Below, piece by piece: positions 8,025 through 15,681 of a stretch of 32,857 nucleotides of DNA. The position numbers and the translations under genes were made by a program. Source of the DNA: SAR324 cluster bacterium lautmerah10 (GTDB lineage Bacteria > SAR324 > NAC60-12); the NCBI GenBank assembly GCA_001469005.2, contig LNZD02000013.1, forward strand, positions 1 through 32,857, given 5' to 3'. Position 1 is the stretch's first letter. Every line of letters starts with the position of its first letter. The notes below the pieces were generated by a model. The model did no database searches. It saw only the letters and a list, made by a program, of their open reading frames with translations, and had not been told where the DNA came from.

Positions 8025-9407
8025 TCAAACCGGTTTTTGGAAAATATTTTCCTTCGGTTTTTGCTGTTTCTTCTTGGAATAGAGTTCTTCTTCCGGAGGA
8101 AGTTCTTTTTCAAAAATGTTTCGTCTTCTCGGATTATCATCATTCCCGCTTTCTTGGGGACTCGATGCAGTTTCTTCTTGAACAGGTTTTTCTTCAATTT
8201 CCAATTCAGCTTTTGCGTCTTCAGGAGTTTGGACGCCTCGGATATCACTGATGATTTTTTTCATCTTACCCAGAAGTTCCGGCACCCCTTTTTCCTGGTA
8301 AATTTCGGGCAACATTTCTGTTGCCTTTTCAAAATGGCTGAATTGTTCCGGTGACATGATTTTTTTGATCATTGCCAAACTGTGAAACAGCAACTGACCG
8401 ACGACTGCATATTCTCGTATCATCATCGGACGTTCCTCATGGGGAACCTTTTTGATTTTCTGAACACTTCTTGAAATGGCCTGAAGCGCCTCATTCAGCA
8501 AATTCTCAATGGCTCCTTCCAGTGCTTGATTACCGGCTCGAATGGCGGAAAGCAGCATCGTCGCACGTTTTCGGAAAAGCAAACATTCCGCATAACTGGC
8601 ATGGGGATCTTTATCAGAAAAACGTCTCAGGATATCCAGCAGTTCCTTACGGACATCACGGGCCAGTGGAAGTGCGGAAACAGCATTCAGATAGGGATTG
8701 AGCAATTTCATCACCGCCTTGCTGTTTCCCCCGGCTTTGACATTTTCCAGCATCAGAGGTTGTAGGTCTGCAGGCACACTGACCCGGAATTGTTTCATTA
8801 ATTCATCCAAAAAGCGGACTCCCTGCTTGATCTTCTGCTGCCGGTCATATTGTTCCACCGCATTGGATGAGGAACTGCCATCAGAGTCAGTCTTGGAATT
8901 TTGTGTTTCGTCCCCTGATTCATCCCCTACAAGTTCCTGACGAAACAAATTCTTGAGACCATTCAAATATCGGTTTTGAGCTGAGAGAGCCAGACGCATC
9001 CTTCTCTCATCAAGCGGAATTCCCCGAACTTCGAGCATCGCCAGGAGGAAAGTATCCCGATTAACAAGAGCGTCTTTGCCGTCAGTCTTGCGGATGACCA
9101 TTTCCACCAGATCCAGCCTCGCTTTGGAATTCATCGGATTTCCAGAGAGTTCATCCACGAGTTTCGGGGCTTCCTTCAATCCTGAAAGGGACGCGATTCT
9201 GGAACCACTGTTCTCCAGGCGCATTTGATTCGTGCTCGACGGACTTCCCTTGATAACTTTTTTCAAAAATCCCGTCTGAACGTTTGTTCGTTTGGCCGAC
9301 GAATGCTGAGCCAAAAGTTCATTCAGGTCACGCTCCAGGGTTTCCCAGAGACTTTCCGGCTGTTCCAGTTCAGGAAATTCTTTTTTTAAATCTTCTGGCA
9401 GGGACAT
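8025..9407 (-). CDS. Conserved-looking hypothetical protein, soluble, helical
   Basis: I do not recognise this 460-residue protein. It has no signal peptide or membrane segment. It is rich in charged residues and Leu, predicted mostly helical. A Ser/Asp/Gly-rich linker near residues 162-183 splits it into an N-terminal part (about 1-160) and a helical C-terminal part (about 185-385). The last ~80 residues are acidic and then basic and look disordered. The tail contains two similar short motifs, RRNIFEKEL and KENIFQKPV, the second at the very C-terminus, which could be paired docking peptides. It sits between acylphosphatase and msrP on the same strand, separated from msrP by 200 nt without a gene. 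Start at ATG 9407; no good Shine-Dalgarno sequence is seen. Confidence 0.75.
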   Translation of the reverse strand: MSLPEDLKKEFPELEQPESLWETLERDLNELLAQHSSAKRTNVQTGFLKKVIKGSPSSTNQMRLENSGSRIASLSGLKEAPKLVDELSGNPMNSKARLDLVEMVIRKTDGKDALVNRDTFLLAMLEVRGIPLDERRMRLALSAQNRYLNGLKNLFRQELVGDESGDETQNSKTDSDGSSSSNAVEQYDRQQKIKQGVRFLDELMKQFRVSVPADLQPLMLENVKAGGNSKAVMKLLNPYLNAVSALPLARDVRKELLDILRRFSDKDPHASYAECLLFRKRATMLLSAIRAGNQALEGAIENLLNEALQAISRSVQKIKKVPHEERPMMIREYAVVGQLLFHSLAMIKKIMSPEQFSHFEKATEMLPEIYQEKGVPELLGKMKKIISDIRGVQTPEDAKAELEIEEKPVQEETASSPQESGNDDNPRRRNIFEKELPPEEELYSKKKQQKPKENIFQKPV

Positions 9408-9466
9408 GGTTTTTTTCGGGCTTTCAATTAAGTCTTTTCTTTATTTTAAATCTGTTGATGAAGATC

Positions 9467-9739
9467 TCAATCATCAATGCTGAAATCTGTAAAACCTGTT
9501 TGATCCAGTTCAGAAATTTCAAGGCGGTCCACCCTTGCATGGGAAGGTCCCTCGCGGCACCAATTTTCAAAGATTATAAATTCTTTGTCGGTTGCCGAAG
9601 CCAGGATTTCCACGCTCCCGTCATCAAGATTCCGGACTGACCCCCTGATTCCCAATTCCATTGCTTTTCTCCAGTTGGCGTTGCGAAAATCAACGCCCTG
9701 GACCTTTCCTCTTACAACGATTTTCCGCTGAATATTCAT
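9467..9739 (-). CDS. acyP: Acylphosphatase
   Basis: This small cytoplasmic enzyme hydrolyses acyl phosphates such as acetyl phosphate or 1,3-bisphosphoglycerate. At 90 residues it has the standard length. The signature GKVQGVDFR (residues 11-19) supplies the catalytic Arg19, and GIRGSVRNLDDGSVEI (30-45) supplies Asn37; the 18-residue spacing equals that of the classical Arg23/Asn41 pair. It lies between the MinD/ParA-like ATPase gene and the 460-aa unknown on the same strand, with gaps of about 100 and 60 nt, so it may be part of a loose operon. No functional link to its neighbours is evident. Confidence 0.93.
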   Translation of the reverse strand: MNIQRKIVVRGKVQGVDFRNANWRKAMELGIRGSVRNLDDGSVEILASATDKEFIIFENWCREGPSHARVDRLEISELDQTGFTDFSIDD

Positions 9740-9843
9740 TTTCCAGAAAAAGGCGAAGAATGTGGAAGCTTTATCACCACCAATATCATCACTTCAACAA
9801 TGAATTTAAGTCACCCACGTTTTCCTCTGCTGAAGGAATCGGG

Positions 9844-10836
9844 TCAGAGATAACGCTCTTCGTAAACCTGGACGGTATTATTTTTCAGTAACCGAGCGCT
9901 GTTGCGGAGTGGTTGGGACCAGAGTCTTATAACCCGGTTCGCAAGACGGTCAATGTCCGCCACAATATAAGAATCTGGAGCAAAACTTTTTAAAGGTTCG
10001 CGTCTTCTGAGGGATTCCGAGGCTTTAGGATCAAAAAAGAGATGCCCAAAATAATCACAACGGAGGGATAAGTTCCGTTCGAGGGTTTCACTGATCTGGT
10101 CAATCACCACCAAATCATCGGGCTTTCGACCCTGATTGAAAACAATCCGAGGTCGGAAATTGAGCCAATCGCGGTTGATGTTTTCAGCAGTCTCCTTGTC
10201 AATTTCCGCGAGGGTATGGAGGACTTTCCTGAGCGTTATCACTCCAGAAGTAAGAGGTTGATTGAGGCATTCCTGAAAGGATTTCCTGAGGAAAGTGTTT
10301 CTGGGAAGTTGCATCTCGATCCTGCGGAGAGCAAGGTTCTTCAGAAAGGTCAACAGGTTCATCAGCGATGTGTATTCCACGGTACAGACCATCAACCCGT
10401 TATAACTCATGGCAAAAAAATCCAGGGTGTTGTAGGCACTCCCGCTGCCAAGATCCAACAGGACATAATCCGCATCGAGCTTACGCAGATGGTTCATCAA
10501 CTTGTTTTTCTGCGCGGTGTGGAGATTCGCCATCAAAGGACTTCGGGCATCTCCTGCCAAAAACTTCAGATTGGGGTGATACGTATCGACAAGCAGTTCG
10601 TCAAGATTCCCATAATGAGCACGCAAATAGTCGCCGATACCGGGGTTGTTGTTGTCCAGTCCCAGGCAGGTGTGCAGGTTTGAACCTCCCAGATCAAGAT
10701 CTACGGCAACCACACGGCAGCCTTTTTCCGCAAGACTCACCGAAAGATTGGCGGTGATCACACTTTTACCAACCCCTCCCTTGCCGCTTGCGACAGGAAT
10801 GATTGTCATTTCTTTCGCTGTTTCTTGCTCTGCCAT
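9844..10836 (-). CDS. MinD/ParA-family ATPase (FlhG/Mrp-like)
   Basis: This is a deviant-Walker P-loop ATPase of 330 residues. The deviant Walker A is SGKGGVGKS (residues 18-26 region), followed by the switch VVAVDLDLGGSN and Walker B YVLLDLGSG. Members dimerise on ATP and position cell structures such as division site, flagella or plasmids, or load metal clusters. The long C-terminal half (RNTFLRKSFQECLNQ..., LRCDYFGHLFFDPKASESLRRREPL) resembles the MinD-like proteins common in deltaproteobacteria rather than E. coli MinD. No minC, minE, parB or flagellar gene is nearby, so the cargo cannot be deduced. ATG at 10836 is taken; an ATG nine codons in (10809) would give the more usual short N-terminus. 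Confidence 0.85.
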   Translation of the reverse strand: MAEQETAKEMTIIPVASGKGGVGKSVITANLSVSLAEKGCRVVAVDLDLGGSNLHTCLGLDNNNPGIGDYLRAHYGNLDELLVDTYHPNLKFLAGDARSPLMANLHTAQKNKLMNHLRKLDADYVLLDLGSGSAYNTLDFFAMSYNGLMVCTVEYTSLMNLLTFLKNLALRRIEMQLPRNTFLRKSFQECLNQPLTSGVITLRKVLHTLAEIDKETAENINRDWLNFRPRIVFNQGRKPDDLVVIDQISETLERNLSLRCDYFGHLFFDPKASESLRRREPLKSFAPDSYIVADIDRLANRVIRLWSQPLRNSARLLKNNTVQVYEERYL

Positions 10837-10964
10837 AATAAATTGATGTGGCGGTTTTAACTGCCTGGAATGAGAATTGTTGAAGTTATCTTGATTCGAC
10901 GATAATGATTCATTCTACTTCTATTTCAAGAATTGCAACACCTTTGCCAGAAATAAACTTTTTG

Positions 10965-11396
10965 TCATTGAGTTGGAGGTTCTGTCAGTTGTTTTTTTCT
11001 TTCCTCCGGGATAGGCTCGGACTGGTGATTTTCGATGTTGGTATAGACCCAGATGATTTCTCCGGTTGTACTCACCTCTTCCGACTCTTTCTGAAATAAG
11101 CCCAGTTCCCAACAAAGGCTGCTCCTTCCAATTCTTCCAACCCGGACTCCAATTTCAATTTCCTCATCGTAAGGAACCGGTTTTAGAAATTCAACGCTGG
11201 CTTTGACCAGATGAAAGTCTTTCCCAGTATTTCTTGCATCGGTAACGTAGTTGAAACCGCAATGGCGCATGTATTCGGTGATGGCCGCGTCAAAATAATC
11301 AAGATATCGGGAATTATAGACAATTCCCTGCAAATCGATTTCAGAATAACGTACCCGATGTGGGTGAAAATATGGATAACCTTCTTTTTTCATCAT
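10965..11396 (-). CDS. Acyl-CoA thioesterase, hotdog fold (YbgC/FadM type)
   Basis: This 143-residue 4-hydroxybenzoyl-CoA-thioesterase-type protein would hydrolyse acyl-CoA thioesters in the cytoplasm. The family signature is RYSEIDLQGIVYNSRYLDYFDAAITEYMR, spanning about residues 16-44 (shown here in part: SEIDLQGIVYNSRYLDYF), with the catalytic Asp in EIDLQG. It is followed by ASVEFLKPVPYDEEIEIGVRVGRIG, the second hotdog strand region (in part: VEFLKPVPYDEEIEI). Length fits a single hotdog domain. It diverges from htpG with 118 nt between starts, and the MinD-like gene follows 128 nt downstream. Substrate chain length cannot be told. Confidence 0.88.
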   Translation of the reverse strand: MMKKEGYPYFHPHRVRYSEIDLQGIVYNSRYLDYFDAAITEYMRHCGFNYVTDARNTGKDFHLVKASVEFLKPVPYDEEIEIGVRVGRIGRSSLCWELGLFQKESEEVSTTGEIIWVYTNIENHQSEPIPEERKKQLTEPPTQ

Positions 11397-11441
11397 GAAT
11401 ACTTAAGAACGAAGAACAAACGGTCTTTCATGAAAATTTCT

Positions 11442-11469
11442 TTGCAAGCGTCAGTGGATTTTCTAAAAT
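11442..11469 (+). promoter_or_regulatory. Putative sigma70 promoter of htpG
   Basis: TTGCAA (11442-11447), a 16-nt spacer and TAAAAT (11464-11469) lie about 45 nt ahead of the htpG start. Both hexamers are close to consensus. No CIRCE-like inverted repeat is present in the 118-nt intergenic region. Confidence 0.55.
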
Positions 11470-11514
11470 GTTGAGTTAATTACAATTTTTCAGTCCAACG
11501 ATGTAGGAGTTTCG

Positions 11515-13395
11515 ATGGCCAAAGCCAAATCACAGCAAACCGAGGTTCATGAGTATCAGGCGGAAATGCAACGCCTCCTCGACATCCTCGTCCATTCACT
11601 TTACACCGACCGGGATATTTTCCTCAGGGAACTTGTTTCAAATGCATCCGATGCTCTCAGCAAAGTCCAATTGATGACTTTGACCGAAGAGGTTCTCGAC
11701 CAGGATGCGCCCCTGGAAATTAATTTATCTATCAACGACAAAGAAAACAGCATTATCCTTGAAGACAGTGGTTGCGGGATGACCCACGAAGAGTTGAAGG
11801 TCAACCTTGGAACCATTGCCAAATCCGGAACCCTGCAATTCCTACAGGATATGCAGAAGGAAAACAAGTCTGCAGAAAATTTAATCGGGCAGTTTGGGGT
11901 CGGATTCTATTCGGTTTTCATGGTGGCCCGCAGAGTCGAACTTGAAACGCGTTCCTGGCATCCTGAGGGAGAAGCCTGGACCTGGAGCTCAGAGGGAGGA
12001 GGAAACTATGAGATCCAGCCCTCAAAGAAAAAGGAACGGGGGACCAAGATCAAAATCTTCCTCAAGGAGGATGCCAAAGAGTTCTGCGGTGAGTTCAGGC
12101 TGGAAAACATCATTAAACGTTATTCCAACTATCTGCCCTTTGAAGTCAAGATCAAAGACAAGGTCTTGAACCAGGTAAAAGCCCTTTGGACTCAATCCAA
12201 AAATGATTTGTCCGATGACGATTACAAATCTTTTTACAAGCAGTTTTGTCATGATCACGAGGATCCACAACATCATCTGCATTTTTCGATTGATGCTCCG
12301 ATTCAATATCACGCCCTGATCTATTTTCCGAAAACCATCAACAACGAAGTCCTTTACGCCAGGGAAAGTCATGGCGTTGCCCTCTATGCGCAAAAAGTAT
12401 TGATCCAGCAGGACAATGAAAATCTTTTGCCTCCCTACCTGAGATTCGTCAAAGGACTGATCGATTCCGAAGACCTTCCCTTAAATGTCTCACGCGAAAA
12501 CGTTCAAAAAAACGTCCTGATCGAACGCATCAAAAAAAGCCTCACATCCCGCATCCTGAAAGAACTGGAAACATTGGGAGAATCCCAGACCGAGTTATAC
12601 AACACTCTCTGGGGAACGATGGGAGTGCTTCTCAAGGAAGGAGTTTCCAGTGATTTTTCAAACCGTGAAAAACTGCTCAAGCTTCTGCGTTTTAATTCCT
12701 CTCTTTCGGAAGACGAAAAAGGACTGACAAGTCTTCCGGAATACGTCGGAAGGATGCGCGAGGAACAGAAAGAAATCTATTATGTCACCGGAGGCTCAAG
12801 GCAGGCAGTGATGCTTCATCCCAACCTGGAATACTTTCGCGGACAGGGGCTGGAAGTCCTCTTCCTCTTTGACCAGATTGATGATTACATGATGGCGGAA
12901 GTGAGGGAATTTGACGGCAAATCCCTGAAAAACATTTCTGATTCTGAAATCGAGGGGATGGCGGACCAGTCCAGTGAATCGAAACTTTCCGAGGAGGAAA
13001 AAAGCGACCTGCTGACGTTTTTCAAAACCCAGTTGGGAGAAAGGGTGGAGGACGTCAGGGAATCAAAACGACTGGTCGACAGCCCCTGCTCACTCACAAA
13101 CCCGAAAGACGGGATGAGTGTTCAGATGGAAAAGATGATGAAAATGATGAACCAGGATTTCCCGATCTCAAAACGTCAGTTGGAAATCAATCTGAGCCAT
13201 CCGATCAACCGCAATCTTTCTGAATTGCTCCAGAAAAACAAAAGCAACCCGTTCCTCAAAGATGCCGTGGAACAATTATTTAAAAATGCGCTGTTGATCG
13301 AGGGATTATTGGAAAACCCTGTTGAAATCCTTCCGCAAATCAACCAGTTCATGGAAGATGCGGCAGCGTTTCAGATTCAAAAACTTGAGGGATAA
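11515..13395 (+). CDS. htpG: Chaperone HtpG (Hsp90)
   Basis: HtpG is the bacterial Hsp90, an ATP-dependent dimeric chaperone of the cytosol. The 626-residue length is typical. The GHKL ATPase motifs are all visible: ELVSNASDALSKVQL (motif with the Mg-binding Asn), EDSGCGMTHEEL (DxGxG), GTIAKSGT, and GQFGVGFYSVFMVA (lid glycines). The middle domain holds the catalytic Arg region (LPLNVSRENVQKN), and the C-terminal domain ends normally. A TAGGAG Shine-Dalgarno sequence at 11504 precedes the ATG by 5 nt. The gene stands alone between a divergent thioesterase gene and a convergent coiled-coil gene, and its promoter lacks the CIRCE operator found ahead of hrcA, so it is probably not under HrcA. 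Confidence 0.97.
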   Translation: MAKAKSQQTEVHEYQAEMQRLLDILVHSLYTDRDIFLRELVSNASDALSKVQLMTLTEEVLDQDAPLEINLSINDKENSIILEDSGCGMTHEELKVNLGTIAKSGTLQFLQDMQKENKSAENLIGQFGVGFYSVFMVARRVELETRSWHPEGEAWTWSSEGGGNYEIQPSKKKERGTKIKIFLKEDAKEFCGEFRLENIIKRYSNYLPFEVKIKDKVLNQVKALWTQSKNDLSDDDYKSFYKQFCHDHEDPQHHLHFSIDAPIQYHALIYFPKTINNEVLYARESHGVALYAQKVLIQQDNENLLPPYLRFVKGLIDSEDLPLNVSRENVQKNVLIERIKKSLTSRILKELETLGESQTELYNTLWGTMGVLLKEGVSSDFSNREKLLKLLRFNSSLSEDEKGLTSLPEYVGRMREEQKEIYYVTGGSRQAVMLHPNLEYFRGQGLEVLFLFDQIDDYMMAEVREFDGKSLKNISDSEIEGMADQSSESKLSEEEKSDLLTFFKTQLGERVEDVRESKRLVDSPCSLTNPKDGMSVQMEKMMKMMNQDFPISKRQLEINLSHPINRNLSELLQKNKSNPFLKDAVEQLFKNALLIEGLLENPVEILPQINQFMEDAAAFQIQKLEG

Positions 13396-13409
13396 AAGAC
13401 CGGGGACTG

Positions 13410-13874
13410 CTAATTGGCAAGCATTTGGTTTGAAATCACTTCTTCGACCCGCATCAAACGTTTTTCGAAATCTTTGAGAGTGTTGTCGATCTGGTCGGAA
13501 TAACGCCGAAGTTCCTTGAGTTGGGTGATGTGAAGAGTGAGCAGTTCCTCCTGATAAGGGAAATCAACTGGATTCTGCTCCCCTTTTTCCAATAAGTACT
13601 CACAATCACGGGTAATCAACTCAAGATCTCCCCGGATCGTCTGCAGCATGAAACTGTCGACTGAATTCAACTGCTTCCAAACATCATCCGAATTCTTGTA
13701 TTCTTCGTTGAGAATGAAACTGTGATCTTTCATGTACTTTGAAATTTGTTTCAGCAGAGCTTCGTAACGTCCGACAAGCTGTTCATAGTCTTTCCGAAAA
13801 CTGAGGATTTCATCACGCATTGGGCGGTTGAACCATCTCAGAAAACGGAAAACCTGTTTTTTGATCACAGTCAT
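13410..13874 (-). CDS. Coiled-coil hypothetical protein
   Basis: I do not recognise this protein. From ATG 13874 it has about 154 residues, opening with a basic amphipathic stretch (VIKKQVFRFLRWFNRP) that could touch a membrane. Two long charged helices with heptad-like Leu/Ile spacing follow (ILSFRKDYEQLVGRYEALLKQ; LTLHITQLKELRRYSDQIDN). The frame is open upstream to a TTG at 13985, adding 37 mostly hydrophobic residues, and an ATG at 13931 is also possible; none of the starts has a good Shine-Dalgarno sequence. The TTG start would sit almost on the ribosome-binding site of the divergent yicC, which argues against it. It ends 14 nt from the convergent htpG stop. Confidence 0.6.
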   Translation of the reverse strand: MTVIKKQVFRFLRWFNRPMRDEILSFRKDYEQLVGRYEALLKQISKYMKDHSFILNEEYKNSDDVWKQLNSVDSFMLQTIRGDLELITRDCEYLLEKGEQNPVDFPYQEELLTLHITQLKELRRYSDQIDNTLKDFEKRLMRVEEVISNQMLAN

Positions 13875-13988
13875 TCCCGGGAAGAAAGTGAATTTCAAAA
13901 ATGACGGAGGAGAAATAAGACTGAAAATCATTATAGTTTTGCCCGTAAATAAGTCAAACTTCCCTTTATTCACAAGTTCTATCAATTT

Positions 13989-13995
13989 AAGGAGG
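13989..13995 (+). promoter_or_regulatory. Shine-Dalgarno site fixing the yicC TTG start
   Basis: AAGGAGG, 8 nt before TTG 14004. It is a full match to the anti-Shine-Dalgarno sequence and makes the rare TTG the best start. Confidence 0.8.
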
Positions 13996-14003
13996 TAGGT
14001 CAG

Positions 14004-14873
14004 TTGTCAGACTCAATGACAGGTTACGGTACTGCGGAAATTCAAGCGGAGGGCTGGCGTTGCCTGGTTGAAATACGTTCTGTCAATCAGCGATTCCTCG
14101 ACATTCGTTTAAAACTTCCCTCAGGATATCAGAGCCAGGAAAAAGTATACCGCGAGAAGATCAAGGGCTTTTGCCGACGTGGCAAAGTTGAATGTCTTGT
14201 GAAAATCGAACCCCTCGATGGCGAAAACGGATGGAGTCTTGATGAAGAGCGAATGAGTGAGGTGAATCGACTCATTCAGCTTTTTGAAAAAACTTCGAAA
14301 AATCCTTTGAACCTGCAGTTAAGAGACCTGATGCAGTTGGATGTGGTCAAAAATCAGGGGACTGATCTAGATCCCGAAGCGGGTATTGAATTGATTGAAC
14401 GCTGCCTTGAATCCGCGCTCCTTGAATTCAAAAAGATGAAATCCCAGGAAGGCGAGGCTCTCTGCAAGGATTTGAATCAACGCAGATCCACCTGTTCCAA
14501 AATGGTAAATGAACTGGAAAAAGAAACAAAAGACCTGGCAAAAATCCATTTTGAAAAGCTTCAGCAGCGTGCAATTGATCTTCTGAATCAGGTGGAGCTG
14601 CAGCCTGAACGACTGAACCAGGAACTTGCATTGCTCTGTGACCGCTATGATGTCAGTGAGGAACTTCTCCGCCTCAGAACCCACCTCACCCATCTTGAAA
14701 CACTGCTGAAAGAAGCTGAAGTTGGGAAAAAAGGCGAATTCATGCTTCAGGAAATCAATCGGGAAGTGAATACCCTTTCCTCAAAAAGCAACAATGCGGT
14801 CATTTCGAAAATTGCAGTAGAGTTCAAAAATGAACTTGAAAAAATGCGGGAGCAGCTTTTGAATCTGGAATGA
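14004..14873 (+). CDS. yicC: YicC-family endoribonuclease, TTG start
   Basis: YicC proteins are endoribonucleases linked to small-RNA turnover and stationary-phase survival. The 289-residue protein has the expected N-terminus (SMTGYGTAE, then VEIRSVNQRFLDIRLKLP) and the conserved C-terminal DUF1732 (KKGEFMLQEINREVNTLSSK, then EKMREQLLNLE). I chose the TTG at 14004 because a strong AAGGAGG (13989-13995) stands 8 nt before it; the alternative ATG four codons later has no such site. It is followed after 51 nt by a nucleotide-kinase-like gene. In many genomes gmk follows yicC; here a different kinase does. Confidence 0.93.
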   Translation: MSDSMTGYGTAEIQAEGWRCLVEIRSVNQRFLDIRLKLPSGYQSQEKVYREKIKGFCRRGKVECLVKIEPLDGENGWSLDEERMSEVNRLIQLFEKTSKNPLNLQLRDLMQLDVVKNQGTDLDPEAGIELIERCLESALLEFKKMKSQEGEALCKDLNQRRSTCSKMVNELEKETKDLAKIHFEKLQQRAIDLLNQVELQPERLNQELALLCDRYDVSEELLRLRTHLTHLETLLKEAEVGKKGEFMLQEINREVNTLSSKSNNAVISKIAVEFKNELEKMREQLLNLE

Positions 14874-14924
14874 CATTCTTTGTTCACTGATGAGACTTAT
14901 GACCTTCCAATCCTTTAATTGTTC

Positions 14925-15473
14925 ATGAAAATCACTCTGGCTGGAACACCCGGTTCTGGCAAATCGACCATCCGTAAACTAATCGCGGAGCATTATCAGA
15001 TGGAAGTCAAAGCAACTGGAGATTTCATGCGTGAGGCCGCTAAACGACATGGGTTTTCAGATATCACCAAGTTTCTCGTGGAATATGTCAGCACCCACCC
15101 TGAGGTAGACCGGGAAGTGGATGCCGAACAAAAACGTTTCGGAGAGAATCACGACCACTTCGTCCTCGACGCCCACCTCGGTTTTCACTTTGTCCCGGAT
15201 TCCTTTAAAATCTGCCTCACCTGCAGTTTCGAAGAAGCCGGAAGGAGGATTTTCGAGGCAAAACGACAGACAGAAGATGCCACCACCGTTGAGGAAGCAG
15301 TCATCACCAGTCGCAAAAGACGAGAGACCATGCGGACAAATTTCCTTGAACTGTATCAGGTCGATATTGACGACTTTGAACAGTTTGACCTGGTACTCGA
15401 TACCACGGAAATGAGTCCTGAGGAAGTGTTTGCAAAACTCACTAAAGCCATTGATTCAACTGAGACAGTGTAA
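14925..15473 (+). CDS. CMP-kinase-like P-loop nucleotide kinase (archaeal type)
   Basis: This is a small cytosolic kinase of about 182 residues. It starts directly with the P-loop: KITLAGTPGSGKSTIRKLIAE. Next comes a nucleotide-monophosphate-binding region (KATGDFMREAAKRHGFS) and EVDREVDAEQKRF, which match the layout of archaeal-type cytidylate kinases. A LID-like stretch (EAGRRIFEAKRQ) and a late basic helix (SRKRRETMRTNF) follow. The ATG at 14925 is preferred to the TTG at 14919. It lies downstream of yicC on the same strand, a place where gmk is common. The phosphate acceptor (CMP, or another) is inferred from family resemblance only. Confidence 0.75.
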   Translation: MKITLAGTPGSGKSTIRKLIAEHYQMEVKATGDFMREAAKRHGFSDITKFLVEYVSTHPEVDREVDAEQKRFGENHDHFVLDAHLGFHFVPDSFKICLTCSFEEAGRRIFEAKRQTEDATTVEEAVITSRKRRETMRTNFLELYQVDIDDFEQFDLVLDTTEMSPEEVFAKLTKAIDSTETV

Positions 15474-15568
15474 AATGCTTTTTCAGATTCCATTTTTCAA
15501 TTGGAAAAATCCAAAGTGTAAAGACTCAAAATTCAATTTCACTTATTTTTCAAAAAAATCCTGCCCCT

Positions 15569-15589
15569 GATAATTTCTTAGAAATTATC
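15569..15589. promoter_or_regulatory. Perfect hairpin upstream of the LtaS-like gene
   Basis: GATAATTTC (15569-15577), loop TTA, GAAATTATC (15581-15589) form a perfect 9-bp stem. It lies in the AT-rich 208-nt gap between the kinase gene and the LtaS-like gene. There is no T-tract after it, so it may be an operator or a weak terminator. Nothing else is clear in this gap. Confidence 0.4.
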
Positions 15590-15681
15590 TCATCTAAGTC
15601 CAAAAAAACTCTTAACTTAGAAACACATTGTATTGCACTAAGGATCTATTTTATTCTTAAAAAAATAGAATTAACCCTCCA

